Part shown: in pieces, positions 1 to 11,998 of the stretch
Position numbering within the stretch: the first letter of the stretch is position 1
How the letters are laid out: every line of letters starts with the position of its first letter
NCBI GenBank assembly: GCA_963932465.1
Contig: OZ010795.1
Span: 519,317,451-519,381,450, forward strand
Direction: 5' to 3'
Length of the DNA stretch: 64,000 bases
From: Maratus speciosus
Lineage: Eukaryota; Arthropoda; Arachnida; Araneae; Salticidae
The notes under the pieces: model-generated
Seen by the model: the letters and a program-made list of their open reading frames with translations, nothing else
Told to the model about the DNA's origin: nothing
Database searches by the model: none
Program-made: the position numbers and the translations under genes

Positions 1-1193
1 GCATTTATTTTGTTAATTTGACTAATATTTTGAGGATTTATTTCCATTCCTAATTCGAATTTTTAATATTTCGAGAGATATTCTTTACATATTTTAGAAA
101 AATTAATTTTATTTAATTTTTGCCAATTGTAAAAACAGCGCAATGAATTATTTCATTCAAATAAAAAAAAAAATTATACGTGACTCTTATAAACAGAAAA
201 AAAATTACAAGTTAGAATTAAATGAGTACTTATTAAACGCTGGAAAATATAAAAAATTACGTCATAAAAACTATATCTAAACGGGAATTTTAAAAGAGAA
301 AGACAATTGTAAAATATTAAATTCATTAATATGCGTTAAAAGTTGTAAATGGAGGAAATTACGTCATATTTAAAATAGCCAAACAATAATGCTGCCAAGT
401 AGCTTAAATTTAAAATATATTTACACGAGACATTACACATTTCTAGATTATCTTTGAAACTACTGTTTCCGATTCTAAGGCAGCGCAAATAAAAATATTT
501 CCTTTCTAGCAACAAAAGTATTTTCACGTGAATATTAAAGAGAGAAAGAAAACATTTAAATAATAAATTCTTTAATATGCGTTAAAAGCAGTAAATAAGA
601 GAAATTACGTCATATTTGAAATGACCAAATAATAATATTGCAAAACAGTCTAAAAATATATTTGCGCAAGACATTTATTTCATAATCTGTGACGATCTTT
701 TCAACTATTGTTGTGAATGCTAAGACAGCGTAAATCATATTTCCCTTTTAACAACAAAGGAATTTTGACGTGAGTATTAATAAGGGTAAGAAGACTTTGG
801 TAAAAATTACGTCAGATTTGAAACGATACATTTAAAATGTCTCATTTAAACGAGCTTTCTTATAGCGTTGTTAAAAAATACTGGGAGACAAAGACTTTCT
901 GCTTACTTAATTCATTTTATATTAACTTATTTTCAAAAGTTTAATGAAGCTTATTTAATCAAAGACGAAAACGGCTATCGTGTATCTCTTAACATCAGTT
1001 GAGTTGGCATTAAAATTGCTTAATAAATGAAAATGAATGGAAACCCGTTTAAAGGAATATAGCCACTTTTTTGAATTGTAATTCAATCTTTTGAAATCTA
1101 TTTAAAGACGTTAAATCTATTAGCGTACTTTTATAGTCTGCGATGCCTGAACGGGGTTGGCGAGCGTAGTTCGTAGGGGGCAGATTCGCCTAG
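1..1193 (+). mobile_element. Helitron-like non-autonomous element, copy 1 (start outside window)
   Basis: This AT-rich repeat has no coding capacity. It matches, in reverse, 17466-18400 over nearly its whole length and matches 5156-5493 over its last ~340 bases. It ends in a GC-rich tail at about 1176-1193 that finishes in CTAG followed by T, as Helitron 3' ends do. In this copy the terminal hairpin is decayed, while it is perfect in the copy ending at 5493. The Helitron assignment is an inference from the 3' end only; no 5' TC end or Rep/helicase sequence is visible. Confidence 0.5.
320..800 (+). repeat. two diverged tandem units (~246 bp) inside the Helitron-like repeat
   Basis: The block starting ATGCGTTAAAAG at 331 recurs at 577 with the same order of sub-motifs: TTACGTCATATTT, then a GACATT segment, then a CACGTGAATATTAA or GACGTGAGTATTAA segment. 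The units differ at many positions, so the duplication is old. The reverse copy at 17.8-18.1 kb shows the same kind of sub-motifs. Confidence 0.6.
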
Positions 1194-1211
1194 TTCAGTA
1201 AAAAATAACTG

Positions 1212-1395
1212 CAACATAAATAACTTTTCTAAATTATAAGTATAACAAATTTAAAGGGACATACATAACTTTTCGAAATTTTATGTAAAATAAATTTAAA
1301 GGGACATAAATAACTTTTCTAAATTATATGTAAAACAAATTTAAAGGGACATAAATAAATTTTCTAAGTTATATGTAAAACAAATTTAAAGGGGA
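1212..1395. repeat. 45-bp minisatellite, about four units
   Basis: The phrase AAATTTAAAGGG recurs with its G run at 1256, 1301, 1346 and 1391, which is exactly 45 bases apart each time. The intervening ACATAAATAACTTTTCTAAA segment differs by only a few substitutions. It lies directly after the Helitron-like 3' end. Confidence 0.85.
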
Positions 1396-2866
1396 ATTTG
1401 CTTTTTTCTTTTGGTTGAAAAAATGGATTTTTCTTTTATTTACATTTTTTATTCCCTAAAGTCTGTATATTATTAGTGTACAACGATTTGGCTGAATTCG
1501 AAGTCCTTTCGTAGTTATTTAGTTTCATTGCCTAAGAGGGAATGCTCAGACAAAGAAACCAAACCAAGTCTGTAGAGCATAGAGTCCCGGTCGTCTTTAT
1601 TAAGGTAAAAAAAAAAAAATCAGTTTTCAGCCAGAGCCTGAAGTCGCCAAAATTGCGACAATGGGCGGTATTTCCATAAATTTTGTGAAGATAAGTACTA
1701 ACAGGAAAAGCTCTGCCTGCTGGGGCACAAGACTGTCCCTTCGCGACAGAAAGCGGGAGAGAAAAGTGAGAACAGAAACTTCTGTGTGAAATTGATAAAT
1801 GTGCTTTAATTTTGCCAGCAGTGTCGGCCTTGAGAGTATGTTTAATAGCCAGGATTTGAGGGGAGTAGGAGCTGTGAAATTTGATATGCCAAGTTTCTGT
1901 TAGGGTACAGGTTTTAGTGCAACGTGTCTGTATGTTTACACTGTTTTGGAGCACTATAAACGAATTTTACGCAAAACAACTTTTCTGAAACCGTGCGGAA
2001 TAAGAACGCAAAAACTATTGAACCGATCTTGCTAAATTTTTATTTCATTAAAGTCGATATAATTTGTTAGAGCTTGGACCACTTCCAGCTATTTTTATAA
2101 CAAATAAATATTGTTAGAAGCACACAAAAATGCGAAAAAAGGTCACGGAAGTAGATCTTTTTTTCAAATCACTCTGACATTGTTGATTTTCAACTTTTTG
2201 ATCTCAAAGTGGTGAAGGTTCCAGGCAATATTATCTACTTCCATAAACTTTAACGCAAATTGATTGCAAACGATTCTGGCAATCGATCGGTTCCCACCCG
2301 ATTCAAAGTGCACTGCGCGCTTGCTAGGGCGTCCACCCATGAAACTCGATCCACATCATCAATTTGTCGTTAAAAAAAAATTAAATGTTCTTCAACTGAT
2401 AGCAAATAACATGCAAAAGACCCGGAGCTAAAATCTTCATTCGTATTAAAGAAAAAATTTGCTAAAGAACATCCTTTTTTTCGGACTTATACAGGCAAAA
2501 TCTCCCTTAAATTGTAAATGTCAATTTCATACTAAAAAAATTGGTAAATGCAATCAGATGCAATTCCTATTATTTTATGTACTGTAAATTATGAAATGTA
2601 CAAACCTAGCCGCCTAACGCGACCTGCATCGACTCTCTTAACACTTTCAGGGGCAAGGTACTTCTATTAGTAAATGCTGAAATGAAAGAATGACACCAGA
2701 ATTTACAAATAAATTTATTTCAAAATAAGCAAAAGCTTTAGTTCACGTACTTAATAGAAGGAAAATTTTCATTCCAATATTCTGGTGCTAATGTGGCATT
2801 TAGAAATTGAAATTAAGTAGTCCAAAAATGAAACACCGATCTTGAAGGGGTTAAATGTGAAATAAC
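1396..2866. other. no gene recognised; one 140-codon open frame
   Basis: The minus strand is open from 1954 to 1532 (140 codons). I do not recognise the product. It is low-complexity at one end (run of Phe from a poly-A tract) and has no start context or domain. This segment is less AT-rich than its surroundings and could be a decayed transposon part. The rest, including 1975-2340, shows nothing I can name. Confidence 0.3.
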
Positions 2867-3030
2867 AAGGAAGGTCTCCTTACAAGGACCTCCTTACAGG
2901 ACTCCTCAGAATATCTTGAAACAAATGCTAGTGAAACTACTCATGTGTGTAATAAAGAATCAAATTTAGCGGCGGAATTCCAGTAGAAAATCTTTAAAAA
3001 AGTAAGACTTTCGAAAGTTTGGCGCGAAAA
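2867..3030 (+). repeat. dispersed repeat R2, copy 1
   Basis: The segment holds GGTCTCCTTA, an ACTACTCATG block, AAATTTAGCGGCGGAATTCC and TTTGGCGC in that order. The same blocks occur in reverse at 24283-24437. The copies are diverged and family membership is unknown. Confidence 0.6.
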
Positions 3031-4158
3031 TACGAAAACGACAGGCGATTTGGCGAACAGGATTTTTCCTCGCCAAAAGCAAACGATTTTAATGCATCTG
3101 AAAACTTCTTGTTAATTGTTTTTTAGAATGCGCGGTATTCAGTGGATTTAAACTTAATCAATGAGAGTTTATTATATTTTTTTTTTGTATTAGTATATAT
3201 ACATGTTGCTGTAGTTAATTAATTTTATCTCTGGAAAAATATTTGTTTTGCAAGTTACAAATATCTATTTAATGTTATAGCCGTATTTGATTTTTAATTA
3301 TTTATTTGTTCCTAGTATACTTTTCAAGTTGCGAATACTTACTTATGAGTATTAATATATTTGTAGCAGTATTTATTTAAAATATTCTGTAAATTAATAA
3401 ATAATCCACCCTTTTTTTTTAATTACCGATTTGAATGAAATTTGTCATTGCTTTATCCTCTAATTCAAGAGTTTTAAAATTTAAAGGGCATTTAAAAATT
3501 ATCCTCCAATCCAAGAGATTTTAAATTTGGACAGCTATTCAAAAATAAAGCCCACGTGAAGAAATCTGCCGTTATACATTTTCATATCGAAGAAGTCATT
3601 GTTTCCATAGCAACAAAATCAAATCGACAGTGCTGAATCGGACTTATTTTTGAACTTGAAGCAATTTAAATTGTAAAATATGATAGTTAAATCTACCCTA
3701 TATATATAAAATCCAAAGAAACGAATTTATGAAATGGGTATATGAAACGAACTTATGAAACGTATATATGAATCGACTGATTAAACAACTGATTATGTTT
3801 CAAGCAATTTCTATTAAAATATGGAATACTTTGCGATGAAATTAACACCAAAAATCAGCATTAACCCGCAGATCTCAAACCTGGTATTATAATTTTTAAA
3901 TCTGAATTAGTTTTTGAAATATTAATTTTTTCTGATTTTATATACATTTTTCTAATGATGGCAACTCAAATTTTAATCAAACAGATATTTTTTTTTTCAT
4001 ATTTCAGAAAAGGTTAACATGGTAACCAGACTATTCTTGTTTGTTTGATAATAAATATTTATTTACATTTATTTCTTTTTAAAAATTATATAAATTATTT
4101 TGTTCTATAATTATTAATTATTTTTTTATATTTCCTTTAGAAAATAATTAAAAAATAC
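3031..4158. other. AT-rich DNA without recognisable features
   Basis: I see only AT-rich, low-complexity sequence with short T runs. There is no open frame of note and no convincing inverted repeat. Confidence 0.5.
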
Positions 4159-4453
4159 GGTACTACTTAGTTATTCCGTCGACCAATTTCGCCAAATTAT
4201 ATAAATCGCCAAAACACTCGCCAAATTATACAAATTGACATAATTTTTATTTTAAATAACGAAAGAACAAATAAATTAGTATAACATTAATAAATATACA
4301 AATAAAAAGTCGAAATAAAAATCACTTGATGACGTAAACACGTGTAACTTGCTTATAGTCAAGTGAATGTGACATTTACGATCAACAATTATTGGCATAT
4401 AATCTTATAGTTTGGCGATAGATTTTTGGTCGACGTTATAACTAAGTAATACC
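4159..4453 (+). mobile_element. MITE family M1, copy A
   Basis: It starts GGTACTACTTAGTTATTCCG and ends in the reverse complement of a very similar sequence (…AACTAAGTAATACC), giving ~26-bp terminal inverted repeats. The flanks are AAAAATAC and AAAAATGC, a degenerate 8-bp target duplication. The same internal sequence occurs at 20952-21239, and inverted at 6050-6329 and 23741-24036. The 8-bp duplication suggests hAT or Merlin; the GG-starting ends fit Merlin at least as well as hAT. Confidence 0.8.
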
Positions 4454-4504
4454 AAAAATGCATATATAACTGGTATTTGAAAACGACGTTTTCCCCAAAT
4501 TTTC

Positions 4505-4538
<34 letters not shown>

Positions 4539-5019
4539 CGCCAAACCTGCTGTGCGCATATGACATCTGGACAAATATTACTACTCGAAAAAAAAAAAAA
4601 AAAAATGCTAACTGGCGAGTTGAAAAAAAGCTATTGGCGAGATTTGTATTCAGCTAGCGTAACAGTACCAAGAATTCTTTGCAACCATGGCAACTTTTAT
4701 GTAGTTTTATTCGAAATTTTTTTTTTTTTATTAAAATGGGAAACTTACGGTCCCATATTTGCGCGTTTTTTTTTTTTTTTTCTGACGCCAATGTCATATA
4801 CGGAACGGGCACTTAACTGGCGCCAAAGTATCGTTATTTTGCTTGATATGGTAAGCCGGATGTTGTTGTTTACGCTGTTGATGCGTTCCCCAAATCGTTA
4901 AAAAATCGCGTCAATATGGGACGTATATGATATTTGTGCCAAACTTTCATATGAACGGCGAAGGGATGAGACCGTATTTGTTTATGGCAGTTGATGACTT
5001 GAACTATTATAATATAGAT
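4454..5019. other. unassigned, with homopolymer runs
   Basis: It contains A runs near 4508-4535 and 4589-4605, and T runs near 4719-4728 and 4767-4780. The 113-codon open frame across 4560-4901 is largely translated homopolymer and is not a gene. Confidence 0.4.
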
Positions 5020-5155
5020 GAAATGATGGCGATAGAATAATATTTGGCGACTTATCACCTGTGCCTAGCTAACATTAAAGTGCCAAAATGGCACCTAGAG
5101 TATAAAAAGCGAAGTGGTCCGCCTGGAACTGTTGATGATAGTCACATGACTTAGG
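5020..5155 (+). repeat. dispersed repeat R3, copy 1
   Basis: The segment contains TTATCACCTGTGCC, a GTGCCAAAATGGCAC palindrome, a block reading AAGTGGTCCGCCTGGAACTG and AGTCACATGACTT. A diverged copy in the same orientation is at 38975-39115. It abuts the Helitron-like copy 2. Confidence 0.6.
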
Positions 5156-5493
5156 CTATTGTCATAGAGATTGTTTTAAACTACCGGGAGACAAAGACTC
5201 TGTATACTTAATTTATTTTATTTTAGCTTCTTTTCAAATGTTTATCTAATCCTCTTTAATCAAAAACGAAAACAACCATTGAATGTCTTAACGGCAACTG
5301 ATTCGCCCTTAAATTTTTACAATCAAAGGGAATTGAATGGAAACCTGTTTACAGGGAGATCTGCACAGCTTTTTTCAGTGTAATTCAGTCTTCTCTGACA
5401 TTTTTAAAACCCATCAGATTAGCGTGTTTTTAGATTCTGCGGTGTTTGAACGAGGGTTGGCGAGCATAGCTTGCAGGGGGCAGAGCCCCCTAG
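5156..5493 (+). mobile_element. Helitron-like element, copy 2, with intact 3' hairpin
   Basis: This is the 3' third of the repeat at 1-1193. The end is GGGGGC-AGA-GCCCCC (5476-5490), a perfect 6-bp stem, whose last C begins CTAG (5490-5493), followed by T. A terminal hairpin next to CTAG|T is the expected 3' signature of Helitrons. The 5' side is truncated or diverged. Confidence 0.6.
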
Positions 5494-6049
5494 TTCTGGG
5501 GGCACGGTAGTGCCCCTGCCAAGTCGAGAAAGCACAGCCGTAAGCATCCTTTTCTGGAAGCAACTCAGGGTACTTTTGACAGCCCTATATCCCTTCGCTG
5601 GAATTTCCCAGGAACTTGAAACTTTGTTTTTCTAAAAGTACTCTTCAAACGGAAGCAAATGGTAAAATTTCCGTGTTTCTATCTTTTCTAGTTCAGAAAA
5701 TATATGAACTCAAAGTTTCGCTTTTTCGACACTGACTGACTCACCAATCATCAAAAATCTGAGGTACATCCTGTAGCCCTATAAATTTGAAATTTGGTAA
5801 GAAGGTAGTATTTGGTATACAAAGAAAGGAAAAATTAAAAAATTTGGAAAATTCAAAAAAAAAAAAAATCGAAATTTTTTTATTTTCCGTTATCGGAACT
5901 ATTGCCAATACTGTTGCTCAGTGATTATCAACATGATAAAACGCAGTTTGTCAACTAAACCATCGGTTTTTCAACTATACTAAATCGAGCACGAAATAGC
6001 TGGGTCCTGAATACTGTAAAATTCGTTTTAATTGACTAGAACAAATAAA
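5494..6049. other. no gene recognised
   Basis: The first ~300 bases are less AT-rich than the flanks and include a GGGGGCAC/GTGCCCC hairpin right after the Helitron-like end. This may be part of another repeat, but I found no second copy here. Confidence 0.35.
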
Positions 6050-6329
6050 GGTACTTCTTGATTATCCCGTCGACCGAAAAACTATCACCAAACTATAAGA
6101 TTAAATGCCAATAATGGATGATCGTAAATGTTGCATTCACTTCACATTAAACACCATACAAGTGTTTGTTACGTCATCAAATGATTTTTAATTCGACTTT
6201 TTACTTGTAGTTTCATTAAGGTTTTAATAATTTATTTGTTTTTTCGTTATTTAAAATAAAAATACTGCAATTTGTATAATTTGGCTAATTGTTTGGCGAA
6301 ATTGATCGACTGGACAATCAAATAGTACC
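6050..6329 (-). mobile_element. MITE family M1, copy B
   Basis: It has GGTACTTCTTGATTATCCCG at one end and …ACAATCAAATAGTACC at the other. The interior is the reverse of copy A (ACTATAAGA, AATGCCAATAATGG, GATCGTAAATGT). Flanks CAAATAAA and CAAATAAT agree at 7 of 8 positions, supporting an 8-bp target duplication. Confidence 0.8.
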
Positions 6330-8360
6330 CAAATAATATTAATTTATTTTACCAAATGTTAATTTAGTGAATTTAAATATTTTATAAACATTCTGTAAAT
6401 ATGCTAACATCTCTTGATAGATAGAAGCTCATATACTTTTGCTATATTTAGCATCACTACCATATTATTTTAAACATTGCCATAGTTTGATGCAATGTCA
6501 ATAGACCATGGCGCAAAACTAGCAGCAGTTTTAAAAGCAAGAGAATTTTGCTGTCAAACTTACCTCATATTTACAAAATAGCTCACATTTGCTGCCAAAC
6601 TATTGACGTAGACAACAATTGTTGAAGAATAATAAATTCAATATTTATAAAACATGGAGAGTGACACTCAGGATATGATTAACATAATCGCATACGTAAA
6701 AAAAAGTTTATCTTTTTTAATGGCAATACTAACTTCCCTGCGATGTATAATTTTTTTAAATATGTTTTTTAGGTAATCAAATTATCGATTTGGTATTCAA
6801 AATCAACTTCTACATTCCCCTCTCTCTAGAAAAAATGACATATTGAAAAGAAATCAATTATTTTTATAGTTAAAACTTAAACATCATCACTTTTGCACCA
6901 CTATGACGTCATTTTCTCTGACTTTTCACTTTCAACCGTGCTAAGACTACGAGCGGTTGATTATTATATTAGATATGAATATTGAGGTAACAACCGTTAG
7001 TGGACTTCCAAGGGAGGCCATTTTTCATCTGTAACCGAAATCCGCAATAAACGATGCCTTTAACATTAATTAAATATGATGGGGAAATAAAACTGTCCGC
7101 ATTAATCGGAGATACGTCTTAAGAGGCGACGCATTAACAAAAACTCTGCTATATTCTGCGCAACTTATTGATGTTTTGCGGATAGTATCTATCACATTTC
7201 TACATTTACTAAAACAAAATAAATATTTAAACAAAACTACTGAGCTATGCGCGGTCTACTTTGTACTAAAATCATTTAAATAATAAAATTATTACGATTT
7301 ACTTTAAATTCGAAAGTATGAAGGATTGAATGTTTAGTGTAAAATTCTTTCACCTACTTGTTTCTAAAAATAACTTGATTGTAAGTGTTACATATCGAAA
7401 AGAGGAATAATTGAATTTCAAATTTTGGCGACACAGTTTTTTATTGTGTAAAATTTGAGTTCTAGATGTCAGTGTGCATCTGCAAAATTGCTGAAAAGAC
7501 GCGGTAACGGAGGGAAACGCGAAATTGTATGATATTCCAACGAAAGAGATTGTTGATCGAAGAAAGTTTGAAAGGAAGAAACTGAAATGTTATATTTTGA
7601 TCACAGCGAAGAAAGTCCTCATCGAGTAGTTCCTACATCTGGAGATCGTTCGTATCTGTTTCATCTATATTTTCTTTTCTGTGCTAGGTAACATGGCCTA
7701 GGCGTATGATATCAGATGTGCTATAGTTGAGTATGTGGCTGCGCACTGGGATTAGCTGGGATTAGTTTCTTAGGAGGTCACTTTGACGTTCTACTTCCTC
7801 TTCTTAACAGCTAGCAATAATCTATTATTTTTCCAAATGATTACCTATCACAGAGAGAAATCAACTAGAGAAAAAAATTAGAAGACCTATTGAGGTCAAA
7901 AGGGGAAGGCCTAATCGTTCCGAGAAATCACGTTCTCAACAGCTCCAAGAATCTAGAGCTCTCTATCGTCAAAACCATCTTCGAAAGCAAAAACACACAT
8001 TAAAACGTTACAACGATTCACACCCTGAAACGGGAAGACGCAGCTCGCTAAGAAGTCTCGTGTTGTTCTGTTTCCCACCCTGTTATGAATATTGGAGCTT
8101 ACTGACGAAAAAGGTCTAGAGGTAAGCTGCAGTTTAAAATAAACACTTTAGAAAACATTACGAGAGCTATAACTAAAAAAAAAAAATGGGAAATAGACTG
8201 GAAGCAGACAAAGTTATAAAATGGACTCTACACAGTAGAATTAACTTTGTAGGACTTTGATTGAACAGCTGATAAATTGAAACAAAAACATATATAGTTA
8301 CTGGGAAATTTGAATGAATGGATTTCAAACAGTAGCACACATGCCAATTCGCTTTTCTAG
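6330..8360. other. long unassigned stretch
   Basis: The sequence is AT-rich with scattered GC-richer patches near 6890-7030 and 7500-7700. A full CRE-type octamer TGACGTCA lies near 6904. No open frame above 70 codons makes sense and no repeat partner was seen in the window. Confidence 0.4.
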
Positions 8361-8663
8361 GAAAAGCGGAACATCGAAGCAAACAAGAGCCATAAAGTCT
8401 ATGAAGTTAAAGATAGTGCAATTGAAATCGACGCTACTGGAAAAGCTTTCTTTGGCTTTCTCCTTACAAAAAGAAGTGAAATCCCATCAAAAACATCTCA
8501 TGTAAAAAAAAATGCCAAGTCTCCTGACTCTTTGACCGTAAAAAGTTCTGAGATCATGTGTAGAGCCAAGCTTAGCTCTCTTATTAACACTGATATTTTA
8601 ATTCACAAATTACTCCTAGTCTCTACACCTTTAGTAAATGATTATTTTGTGACTTGGCAATGA
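8361..8663 (+). pseudogene. unidentified coding fragment duplicated in both palindrome arms
   Basis: The plus strand is open for 100 codons here, ending at TGA 8661-8663. Its second half (motifs KSSEIMCRAKLSSLI and KLLLVSTPLVNDY) is also encoded on the minus strand of the right arm from about 13550 down to 13400. There the reading frame continues past the Gln where the left copy stops. Amino-acid conservation between diverged arms suggests it was once coding. I do not recognise the family and see no start codon that I would defend. Confidence 0.4.
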
Positions 8664-9546
8664 CGCAGCACGAGAATGTAAAGGCTGTTGTTTACATTTT
8701 AATATTAACGTTTATTTATAAAATTTTGCATAAAATAGTTTCTATAAGAGCACTGAACGTATATGTATTTGTAGCATGGAAATAATTTTACATTACATTG
8801 TAAGCCCGGATGCGAAAACTCTCTACTGGTCAAACTTTATGTCCGGAGTTTTGGATGATTTTCTTCCTATGTAACGTGAATACGAGCCAGACCCCTCTTT
8901 TACAAAGACCCCCAATCGGTGCATCCCTCCTTCAGGCTTCTATCCCTCGTGTTCATATTCAGTAGGGTGGGTCGAAAAAACCGAAATAGTTACAATTGAA
9001 ATGTAATAGAGCGGAAAAGTTGCCTTTTGTAATACAGAATAAATTCGTAAAATATTATACCGATCGGTTAATATCTTTTACCGCCGCAAGGGGCCCAAAG
9101 TTTCAAAAAATCGCAAAAAACATGCTTTTTTCAATATATTTCTTTTAATTATCCAAATGTACGAATACAATTTCTAATAGGACGCTATAGCTACATGAAG
9201 ATAAAAGAAATGTCCCGGTAAATGTTCATTATGATAAAATAATATCTTTTACTGCCGCAAAGGGACCATATTTAAAAAACGAATTGTAAAAATTTCAAAT
9301 TTTCATTTTTTCTATATTTTTATAATTTCTATAATATGCCTAGAAGTAAATAAATTTACTTTATATCTATTAATATCTCATAAATTTTGTTAACTATTTG
9401 TCATAGACTGGAAAATAAAAAGGGTAATCATTCATTGTTCTTTACGATCGCTTCATCTACTGCTGTTTTACTGCATATCAGCAGTTCATATACCACAAAT
9501 CACAAAAATTATATAAAATGAACAAAATATTTTAGTATTTTATTAA

Positions 9547-9900
9547 TTAACATACAGAAATATTTAACCGAACCGGATTAAACAAACTTAAATTGAAGAA
9601 GTATTTAAAGTAAATGAATTTTATAATATGACTTGCTTTCAAATAAAGCCATTGTTCCTTGAGAGGCCGAAATTGATCACATGTGATCCTCACTCTGTTC
9701 TGGTCTACAAACTGTACCAGCACTTCAGAGACTAATTTCACGCATCTTTCTACTGATTGAGTGGGACAAGGAAAGTTATAATAGCTGGCCTCTTTAATCG
9801 AACATTCTAAACTCACCAGCGTTGTTAGATCGTCAATCGATAGACAAACCGTAACAGGTGGTTTTGTTAGTTTACAGTTTTGCCTTTCGACTAAAGCCAT
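9547..9900 (-). pseudogene. C-terminal part of an uncharacterised transposon-associated protein, left arm
   Basis: This is a 117-codon open frame. Its first ~85 residues match the right-arm plus-strand translation downstream of 10340: shared motifs are NCKLTKPPVT, DDLTTLVSLECSIK and the Pro-Cys-Pro-Thr-Gln then VERCVKLVSEVLV run. In both arms the ORF is preceded by GAAGCTTAAAATTGTATGG, so an in-frame TAA separates it from the upstream part (…IPDLNFEA). From memory, an FPCHTQ-then-VERCVKLVTEAS run is common in unnamed proteins of arthropod genomes; function is unknown. The last ~30 residues are probably read-through into non-coding sequence. Confidence 0.5.
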
Positions 9901-10126
9901 ACAATTTTAAGCTTCAAAGTTCAAGTCTGGAATGACGAAATGATGGATGGCACTATTCGTGTCCACAGAACTTCGTGCTTTGGCAATTCTTAATTTTGGC
10001 AATCGGCTGATCAGGATGTACTCAATGAGTACACCCTGAAAGTGTACTGCATAAGTTGGTTCACAATTAAAGTGAATCCACCATGTTTTTCAGATTCTGT
10101 GGACTATAATTAGTAATCCTCGATAC

Positions 10127-10612
10127 TTGCCATATCATCTACAAAATATTATAGTTCCTGTAATTTCACGAAATGCCTGTTTCACAAATCATGAAAATAG
10201 CCTCATTAAAATGATGGCATTTGAAGGAGAGGACATCAGAACCCCAGCCATAAAGAAAATTGCCAAAGCACGAAGTTCTGTGGACACGAATAGTGTCATC
10301 CGTCATTTCGTCATTCCAGACTTGAACTTTGAAGCTTAAAATTGTATGGATTTAGTCGAGTGGCAAAACTGTAAACTAACGAAACCACCTGTTACGATTT
10401 GTCTATGGACTGACGATCTAACGACGCTGGTGAGTTTAGAATGTTCGATTAAACATACCAGCTATTATAATTTTCCTTGTCCCACTTAATCAATAGAAAG
10501 ATGCGTGAAATTAGTCTCTGAAGTGCTGGTAAAGTTTGTGGACCAGAACAGACGGAAGATCACACATGATAAATTTTGGCCTCTCGAGGAACAATGGCTT
10601 TATTGGAAATAA
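10127..10612 (+). pseudogene. same uncharacterised protein, right arm and palindrome centre, with two in-frame stops
   Basis: Reading from ATG 10127 gives 70 residues (VPVISRNACFTNHEN … RSSVDTNSVIRHFVIPDLNF), then TAA at 10337, then MDLVEWQNCKLTKPPVT and so on. A second TAA replaces the Gln of the PCPTQ motif kept in the left arm. The frame finally stops at 10610-10612. The first stop is present in both arms and so predates the inverted duplication; the second is right-arm specific. The segment before 10258 lies in the unpaired centre, so the duplication breakpoint falls inside the gene. Product unknown; clearly non-functional here. Confidence 0.55.
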
Positions 10613-11168
10613 AGTCATATTATAAAATTCAATTACTTTAAATACTTCTTCATTTTGCCTTTATTTAATCCGTTTCGGTTAATCATCTCTGTATTTTTAA
10701 AATACTAAAATATTTTGTTCATTTTATATCCTTTTTGTGATTTTTGGTGTATGAACTGCTGATATGCAGTAAAACAGCAGTACATAAAGTGATCGTCAAG
10801 AATAATGACTGATTACAGTTTTTTTTCCAGTCTATAACAAATAGTTAACAAAATTTACCACAATATTAATAGATGTGAAGTAAATTTATTTACTTCTAGA
10901 TATTATAGAAATTATAACAATTTGATATTTTTACAATTTTTTTAAAAAAATATGGTCTTTTTGCGGCAATAAAAGATATTACTTTATCATAATGAAAATT
11001 TACCATCACATTTCTTATATCTTCATGTAGCTAACGTGTCCTATTATAAATTGTATTTGTATGTTTGTATAATTTTAAAAAAATACTGAAAAAAACATGT
11101 TTTTTTTTTACGATTTTTGGAAATTTTGGCCCTTTTGCGGCGGTAAAAGATATTAACCGATCGGTGTA

Positions 11169-11223
11169 ATTGCCGAAACGTCAGTGAAGGCTTACTGTGG
11201 AGACACGAAAAGTTTTGGTTTCC

Positions 11224-11261
<38 letters not shown>

Positions 11262-11935
11262 TCCGCGATAACTGCCGTAAAAAGCATCCGATTAGCTTAA
11301 AATTAAGTATGCATGTTGGTAAAATCCCCGGATTTAGCTGTATAGTTTTTGGTTAAATTTGGTTCATGCGTTCGGAATATATAGAACATTTTATTTTGCG
11401 ACTTAATGCTTTCCTATAGCAATTCAGACGATTTTTCCATTTTTATTTGTTGAAAGGAAATGGCTCATATGATTGAAGGATTTAAATAGTAAATTATGGA
11501 TGATGTAATTTCTAATTAGAGCCATACATTATTCATATTAGTTTGAAATTTTGTGTATACATTTGTCAGAGTTTTTAAATTCGGTGTTTAACTTATGGAG
11601 GTATTTTATATATGTGTTCCAATAATATATCTTTTTATAAATTTACTTTTTTTCAAAGCACATATTTCATTGTTTTATTTTCTTTTAACTGTTGCCTAGC
11701 GACGGAACTACACCTAAAAATATCGTAAATGTGAAAGTATTTGTAATTGTTTGAAGTCAATCAAAGTCAAAAGGGACGAATTAATGCCTTTGTGACTTTA
11801 CATATAGATGAAATTTACCCCAGAAATAAAGAAAGACTATGTTCTGCTTATTTTGTTCAAATATTTTTTCTTTTAAATTAAGAAGTTCATTATTTTCATA
11901 AGGAATAAATTGACATTTTGCTATAAATTTAACAA

Positions 11936-11998
<63 letters not shown>

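Noticed and set aside
1532..1954. possible host exon (140-codon minus-strand frame)
   Set aside because: No start context, splice sites or recognisable domain, and one end is homopolymer; left as an unassigned open frame.
4560..4901. 113-codon plus-strand ORF
   Set aside because: Runs of Lys and Phe come from poly-A and poly-T tracts; no domain and no homologue in the window.
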